Source: Lachnospiraceae bacterium (GTDB lineage: Bacteria; Bacillota; Clostridia; Lachnospirales; Lachnospiraceae). From it: a stretch of 61,683 bases of DNA. The translations under genes and the position numbers were made by a program. Under the pieces are notes generated by a model. That model did not search any database and was not told the DNA's origin. It was given only the letters and a program-made list of their open reading frames with translations. Shown in pieces: positions 61,622-61,683 of the stretch. The stretch is from contig JAIKZO010000083.1 in assembly GCA_024682115.1 (NCBI GenBank), positions 1-61,683 on the forward strand, read 5' to 3'. Position 1 is the first letter of the stretch. Every line of letters starts with the position of its first letter.

Positions 61622-61683
61622 ATGGCAGTTTCCGAAAACAGAAGAACAAATGCAGGTATGGGGGCAAACGCCGGGACCGGTAC
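61622..61683 (+). CDS. Start of an unidentified protein, cut by the window edge
   Basis: ATG at 61622 is preceded by GAGGAG (61610-61615) and a promoter. The visible residues, MAVSENRRTNAGMGANAGTG, are rich in Gly, Ala and Asn, which is low-complexity, and do not identify a family. Confidence 0.55.
   Translation, partial: MAVSENRRTNAGMGANAGTG

Noticed and set aside
1-61683. tRNA and rRNA genes
   Set aside because: I looked for the GTTCRANNC T-loop with a paired acceptor stem and for rRNA-like stretches and found none, but a covariance search was not possible.

Overview
The window looks like a chromosomal segment of an anaerobic, low-to-mid GC Firmicute of the Lachnospiraceae type (Butyrivibrio/Roseburia-like). 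The signs are strong AGGAGG ribosome binding sites, TTGACA/TATAAT-type promoters with 17-base spacers, a complete Rnf complex in clostridial order (C-D-G-E-A-B), a biotin-dependent Na+-pump decarboxylase cluster, ATP-dependent PEP carboxykinase, a GH120-type beta-xylosidase and a class B sortase. Most genes lie on the + strand. I see no prophage, transposase, CRISPR array, rRNA or tRNA gene. The genus assignment is inference.

Layout. 1-8.5 kb: 5' end of an acyl-CoA dehydratase activase (minus), a secreted glycosidase-like DUF5722 protein, a rhomboid-like membrane protein, a truncated sigma-70-like protein, a small unknown, an M16 presequence-type protease, era and recO. 8.5-16.7 kb: a lipoprotein, glyQS and alaS, then rpsU, a metallophosphoesterase, and deoC-scpA-scpB. 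16.7-22.1 kb: a five-gene operon with a CoA-type carboxyltransferase, OadG-like, biotin carrier, Na+ pump (OadB) and pyruvate/oxaloacetate-type carboxyltransferase (OadA). 22.2-28.5 kb: a TetR and an RpiR regulator, an HI0933-family flavoprotein, cmk, ispH, rpsA and cheR. 28.5-40 kb: a YprB-like exonuclease (minus), rnfCDGEAB facing a convergent apbE, a GH25-like protein that has lost its catalytic acids, the GH120 beta-xylosidase, and a minus-strand AP2-like/HNH-derived DNA-binding protein. 40-45.1 kb: thrC, a REC-GGDEF protein, a large palindromic repeat, pckA and a probable 6S RNA. 45.1-61.7 kb: a YihY-family membrane protein, pheST, an M18 aminopeptidase, queA, a PilZ protein, an EF-G paralogue, leuS, a second palindromic element with 17-bp tandem repeats, sortase B, rlmH, a glycosidase-like unknown, a small unknown and the start of one further gene.

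How the parts fit. Rnf (ferredoxin:NAD+ oxidoreductase) and the biotin decarboxylase are both predicted ion-pumping machines. ApbE next to rnf would attach FMN to RnfD and RnfG, and PckA links PEP to oxaloacetate, the likely substrate of the OadA-type subunit. DeoC, the beta-xylosidase and the two glycosidase-like proteins suggest use of plant polysaccharide and nucleoside sugars. The GGDEF and PilZ proteins point to cyclic-di-GMP signalling.

The most unusual items are the truncated sigma-like protein, the AP2-like protein with an HNH remnant, the pump operon carrying two kinds of carboxyltransferase, the dead GH25, the cysteine-rich tail on RnfE, the EF-G paralogue with an altered NKMD motif, and two compound palindromes that look like dispersed repeats.
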